From: Paraburkholderia dilworthii
Lineage (GTDB): Bacteria; Pseudomonadota; Gammaproteobacteria; Burkholderiales; Burkholderiaceae
Assembly: GCF_000472525.1 (NCBI RefSeq)
Contig: NZ_AWZT01000030.1
Coordinates: 1-64,000 of the forward strand
DNA: 64,000 nt
Direction: 5' to 3'
The notes below the pieces were generated by a model that searched no databases, was not told the DNA's origin, and saw nothing but the letters and a program-made list of their open reading frames with translations. Each line of letters opens with the position of its first letter. Position 1 is the first letter of the stretch. A program made the position numbers and the translations under genes. This document shows, in pieces, positions 60,649-64,000 of this stretch.

Positions 60649-61337
60649 GAATGGCCTTTTTTACCGGTGAAGGGGCATGCGTACTCTCGCCAACCGAGGC
60701 TGTCCTGTGGGACGCCGATGCATTGAATGACAACTAGGTGCGGGGACGATACTGCAAGATGCGCTTCTACTGCTTTGATCGGGACTGGGGTTCGAGTTCC
60801 TCGACGATCAGCAGACCTTGTCTTTTGATGCCGTCAGACAGAGGAACACTCGAGATATAGCTATGCGAATTATTGACGAACTGCGCGCTTGAGCACAAGC
60901 CGGGTTGGTTTCACCTCGCCCTCAAGCCGCTGCGTGCGTCCTCGCGATTCTCCTCGGATACGTAGCGCGGGGACGGACATTTTTCCCGCATTTCGCGTCG
61001 CTTGCGACGACATCGTGGATGCATGGTAGCGCGGTTTTGTGTCGGACGTCGACGCGAAATCATAAGAGGCCAAAATCAGGTAACCGGCGAGACACATCGA
61101 TATTGTTCGGCCATAAGTTAGCTTCCGCCTCGCACCTTAGGTGAAATCGGCCACGACCTCCGTTCCCTACGCCAAGGAACACCAGCGAGACTTCGCCGTT
61201 AAAAAACGTGTGGTAGGTTAAAGATGACGCGCCGCGGCGCTGACCTCGACGTCGTGCGTCAGGCTACCTGCAACGTAGCGACCGAGGACGCGCCGCTGCA
61301 TGCGTGAAGTCACATCTGCAACTCGTCGAGGCTACTG
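60649..61337. other. Intergenic stretch between divergent genes; no confident gene
   Basis: I see only short frames. Both the GT-C-like gene and the HAD-UbiA gene start from here, so promoters for both are expected; GAGG before 61338 is a ribosome site. No clear sigma-70 box, repeat or RNA structure was noticed. Confidence 0.4.
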
Positions 61338-62759
61338 ATGACCGGTGCAACTGTCCCGCTTTGTGTCGATCTGGACGGCACGTTGACCCATAGTGATGTT
61401 TTGATCGAATCGTTCCTTGTACTGATCAAACAGAACCCCCTCTACGCGTTCCTTTGCATAGCATGGCTATTACGCGGCAAGGGGTATTTGAAAGCCCAGA
61501 TCGCCGCTCGCGTCGCGATCGATGTATCTTTGCTTCCGTACAACGCCCGCCTGGTCGATTTTCTGAAGCAGGAGCGGTCTAGCGGACGCGATCTCTATCT
61601 ATGCACCGCCGGTAATCACCGGTATGCAGAACAAATTGCCTCGCACTTCGGTTTTTTTAAAGGCGTAATGGCAAGCGATGACTCGCGCAATCTTTCCGGC
61701 TCGCACAAGGCGGAGGCATTGTCCGCCACGTTCGGCATACAAGGCTTCGACTACTGCGGCAATGCGCGCGCCGATATACCCGTATGGAAGCTGGCCCGAC
61801 AGGCGATTGTCGTGGGGAGCAAGAGCATTGAGGCGGCTGCGAGAAAAGTAAATCAAACGACTCTTTTCTTTGAGGAATCGCGCCCGTTCTTTCGGCTCGT
61901 GCTCAGGGAAATGCGGCTTTATCAATGGGTCAAGAACCTGCTGATTTTTGTGCCGCTGCTTGCATCACATCGTTTCACCGAAGTCGACATTCTGATCGAC
62001 GAGGGAATTGCATTCCTTTCGTTCTGCTTTTGTGCATCGTCGGTGTACCTGTTGAACGATATGCTCGATCTCGATGCGGATAGGCGCCATAGCCGAAAGC
62101 GCAACCGGCCGTTTGCTTCGGGCGAGTTACCGCTCCAGGCAGGCATCGTCTTGATGCTTCTGCTGCTCTTTCTGTCTGCAAGCCTTGCGGTCATGTTGTC
62201 GCCGAAATTCCAGCTCGTGCTGACGGGCTATGTAGTGATGACACTCGCCTACTCCTTCCGTCTGAAGCGGATGATGCTGATCGACGTGTTCGTGCTCGCG
62301 ACGCTTTATACCGCGCGCATTGTTGCAGGCGGGGCGGCCGGCGACATTCTGCTTTCCGACTGGTTGATCATGTTCTCGGTGATGTTCTTTCTGAGCCTGG
62401 CGATGGTCAAGCGCTATACGGAGCTCGACAAGCTCCAGCGGGACGGCAAGACGTCGGTAGCAGGACGAGGCTATCTAGCTGGCGACATGAGCATCGTGCG
62501 CTCGTTCGGAACAGCGGCTGGCTACGTCGCAGTGCTCGTGCTCGCGCTCTACATGAATTCGACTAACGTTCCCGTGCTGTATCACCATCCTCACAGGCTG
62601 TGGGTTCTCTTTTGCCTGCTCCTGTATTGGATCAGCCGCGTCTGGATGATCGCGTTCCGCGGGCAGATGAATGACGACCCGATCGTCTTCGCAATCAAAA
62701 ACCGTTGGAGCCTGCTGATTATCGTGCTGTGCGTCCTGAGTGTGGTCGCCGCGACTTGA
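61338..62759 (+). CDS. HAD phosphatase-UbiA prenyltransferase fusion
   Basis: This 473-residue protein joins two parts. Residues 1-180 are a HAD-like phosphatase: PLCVDLDGTLTHSDVLIESF (DxDGT nucleophile motif), YLCTAGNHRYAEQIASHFGF (motif II) and GNARADIPVWKLARQAIVVG (motif IV). Residues 190-473 are a UbiA-type membrane prenyltransferase with about eight helices: LYQWVKNLLIFVPLLASH, SVYLLNDMLDLDADRRHSRK (first NDxxDxDxD metal motif), NRPFASGEL, and SLAMVKRYTELDKLQRDGKT (second region). Related enzymes include decaprenyl-phosphate phosphoribosyltransferase. The HAD part may dephosphorylate the product. The combination occurs in Proteobacteria near envelope genes, but the substrate is unknown. 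Confidence 0.85.
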   Translation: MTGATVPLCVDLDGTLTHSDVLIESFLVLIKQNPLYAFLCIAWLLRGKGYLKAQIAARVAIDVSLLPYNARLVDFLKQERSSGRDLYLCTAGNHRYAEQIASHFGFFKGVMASDDSRNLSGSHKAEALSATFGIQGFDYCGNARADIPVWKLARQAIVVGSKSIEAAARKVNQTTLFFEESRPFFRLVLREMRLYQWVKNLLIFVPLLASHRFTEVDILIDEGIAFLSFCFCASSVYLLNDMLDLDADRRHSRKRNRPFASGELPLQAGIVLMLLLLFLSASLAVMLSPKFQLVLTGYVVMTLAYSFRLKRMMLIDVFVLATLYTARIVAGGAAGDILLSDWLIMFSVMFFLSLAMVKRYTELDKLQRDGKTSVAGRGYLAGDMSIVRSFGTAAGYVAVLVLALYMNSTNVPVLYHHPHRLWVLFCLLLYWISRVWMIAFRGQMNDDPIVFAIKNRWSLLIIVLCVLSVVAAT

Positions 62760-63294
62760 AGCTGGACGCAGCAAGCAAGGGAGCGGACCGCCGCAGGCGG
62801 CTATCGCATTGACCACGTAGCCGAAGGAGAGCATCGGAGACGCCACGCTCACTGGGACCTTGACAGCGCCGCAATCCAGATTGCGAGGCTCAGAGCACAT
62901 AACAAGCGAGCCCTGCCATGATGTGAGGCTCGAACCCCACTCTGAGAAGCGTTGCGAATGCTGTGCGAACACTGAACCTGAGTGCTCCAAGCGCGTTCGC
63001 TCCTGCTTTCAACCAAAGTTGCGCCATTGCATTTAGCATGACGCCAATAGAGATCAGAATAAGCTTGAGATGGTCGACTGGCGGATAAATCTATCCGTCG
63101 TGCTCGTGCGACATTGGATGAAGTGATGGCGTGCACCGATAACAATACGGTGCCGCAGCCAAAAGACTATTTTGCGGCAACGGTGAGCGAAGCAGTCGAT
63201 AGTCCGCTCACGACGAGGTGTTGGTGTCCTCGTCGGGATCCGGCAGAGTCGATGTAGGACGACGGCAGTCGATGCTTTCAGGGCAGCATCGTCG
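62760..63294. other. Intergenic stretch between convergent genes; no confident gene
   Basis: Only shadow frames are seen. The two flanking genes converge here, so terminators are expected, but no stem with T-run is evident. Nothing resembling a mobile element was noticed. Confidence 0.4.
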
Positions 63295-64000
63295 TCACAC
63301 GCGAAGAGCACCCTGAAAGCGTGGAGGTACTGCTATAAGCATCGAATAATTTCCTGGTGGAACGAACTCGGCGGTCACCACTTTATGCGTACGTCCAGAG
63401 AACATTTCCGTGAAGTTGAAAATGCGCCGGACAAATGTATTTCGTGACCCTGTTCCGCTTTGATGCCAACAAAATTTGTATCCCAGGTCCCTCAGGGTAG
63501 AAATCGATTCTGAATCTCCGTCTTTGAAGTCACTTTCATGCTGCTCCAGTACGATCAGTGGCCAGTGCTTCGTTATCGTGCGTAAGGCACCGTGCAGCAC
63601 CTTGGGCTCGAACCCCTCGACGTCCATCTTTATGAAGCAAGGCCCTTTCTCGCGATAGTCGAGATTATCAAGCTTGTCGACCTGCACATCGATGTAGTTC
63701 GCGTCGGCATCAGCCTCGAACTGGTCAGTAACGATGACCGATTCGCCCATGTTGTCGGGTACCTCTGCCAACTTGAAGGTTCCTTTTTCATCTCCTAGGC
63801 CAATGTTGAATGCTTTGATCTTCTTGCGGAAACCCACATTGAACTGGAGCAGATAGAAGGTCGACGGGTCGGGCTCAAAGCAATGAACCTCGTCGAATAT
63901 TCTTGAGAAGTACAGGCTATGGTTGCCAATATTGGCACCGATGTCTAACCCGATGCCCGCGCGGAAAACGTCACGCAAAGGCTCAAGGAAGCTGAACAGC
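63295..64000 (-). CDS. FkbM-family methyltransferase, 5' part outside the window
   Basis: The frame is open from 63295 to the right edge without a stop, so the gene continues outside. The visible part is a class I SAM methyltransferase of the FkbM type: GLDIGANIGNHSLYFSRIFD (SAM loop), VHCFEPDPSTFYLLQFNV, FIKMDVEGFEPKVLHGALR (MDVEGxE, the FkbM hallmark) and PLIVLEQHESDF. A TTG at 63978 could be taken as a start but the match to the family extends upstream. FkbM enzymes O-methylate sugars or polyketides. It converges on the HAD-UbiA gene. Confidence 0.88.
   Translation of the reverse strand, partial: LFSFLEPLRDVFRAGIGLDIGANIGNHSLYFSRIFDEVHCFEPDPSTFYLLQFNVGFRKKIKAFNIGLGDEKGTFKLAEVPDNMGESVIVTDQFEADADANYIDVQVDKLDNLDYREKGPCFIKMDVEGFEPKVLHGALRTITKHWPLIVLEQHESDFKDGDSESISTLRDLGYKFCWHQSGTGSRNTFVRRIFNFTEMFSGRTHKVVTAEFVPPGNYSMLIAVPPRFQGALRV

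Noticed and set aside
1..64000. CRISPR arrays, rRNA or tRNA genes
   Set aside because: I saw no regularly spaced repeats apart from the Gly-rich coding repeat and no recognisable rRNA or tRNA sequence by eye; a dedicated scan was not possible.

Overview
The window looks like chromosomal DNA of a high-GC betaproteobacterium of the Burkholderia / Paraburkholderia / Caballeronia group. This rests on base composition and on a gene order I recall from Burkholderia O-antigen loci: rubredoxin, algH, ruvX, pyrR, pyrB, pyrC-like, plsC, apaH, then rmlBACD, wzm/wzt and wbiG/H/I-like genes. Nothing was computed against a database, and the species assignment is an inference.

Layout. (1) 1-3.4 kb: the end of a Gly/His-repeat protein, a methyl-accepting chemotaxis protein and a WecA-like phosphoglycosyltransferase. 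(2) 3.4-10.8 kb: an accessory stretch with an orphan antitoxin, a ParB/KorB-like DNA-binding protein, an integrase-like protein without a catalytic domain, a truncated second ParB-like gene, a VirB9/TrbG-like remnant, a NERD-like protein and a tyrosine recombinase interrupted by an amber codon. It resembles a decayed integrative or conjugative element carrying two related ParB-like / integrase-like gene pairs. (3) 10.8-20.2 kb: nested mobile DNA. An IS21-family element (passenger, istA, istB, small passenger; four overlapping genes) was entered by an IS3-family element with a CACATA duplication and by a recombinase-in-trio (RIT) element. The RIT element's first recombinase was then split by a second IS3-family element with a CGGAG duplication. 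Removing each insertion restores the interrupted reading frame. (4) 20.3-22.2 kb: an IS66 remnant, one small hypothetical gene and non-coding or decayed DNA.

(5) 22.2-46 kb: a surface-polysaccharide (O-antigen-like) locus. It has a WbpM/WbiI-type epimerase-dehydratase, a second WecA/WbiH-type transferase, an NAD-dependent epimerase, many glycosyltransferases including two very large multidomain proteins, methyltransferases, a Wzm/Wzt ABC exporter with a short Wzt, the four dTDP-L-rhamnose genes rmlBACD and an Rmd-like reductase. A plus-strand block (27.3-33.7 kb) is set between minus-strand operons. Three of its proteins share a SxSWRxTxPxR-type motif after a coiled coil. A dead TnpB gene lies at the right border (45.9-47.0 kb).

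(6) 47.2-57.4 kb: housekeeping genes: apaH, plsC, a pyrC-like gene without the HxH metal site, pyrB, pyrR, ruvX, algH/yqgE, a 469-residue protein of unknown function, rubredoxin, a divergent thiD and cysC. (7) 57.4-64 kb: more envelope or exopolysaccharide genes: a secreted glycoside hydrolase, a polytopic GT-C-like protein, a HAD-UbiA fusion and the 3' part of an FkbM methyltransferase gene cut by the window edge.

Together the glycan genes would make nucleotide sugars (dTDP-rhamnose, probably a deoxyhexose by the Rmd and WbpM routes), start chains on undecaprenyl phosphate, extend and perhaps methylate them, and export them through Wzm/Wzt.
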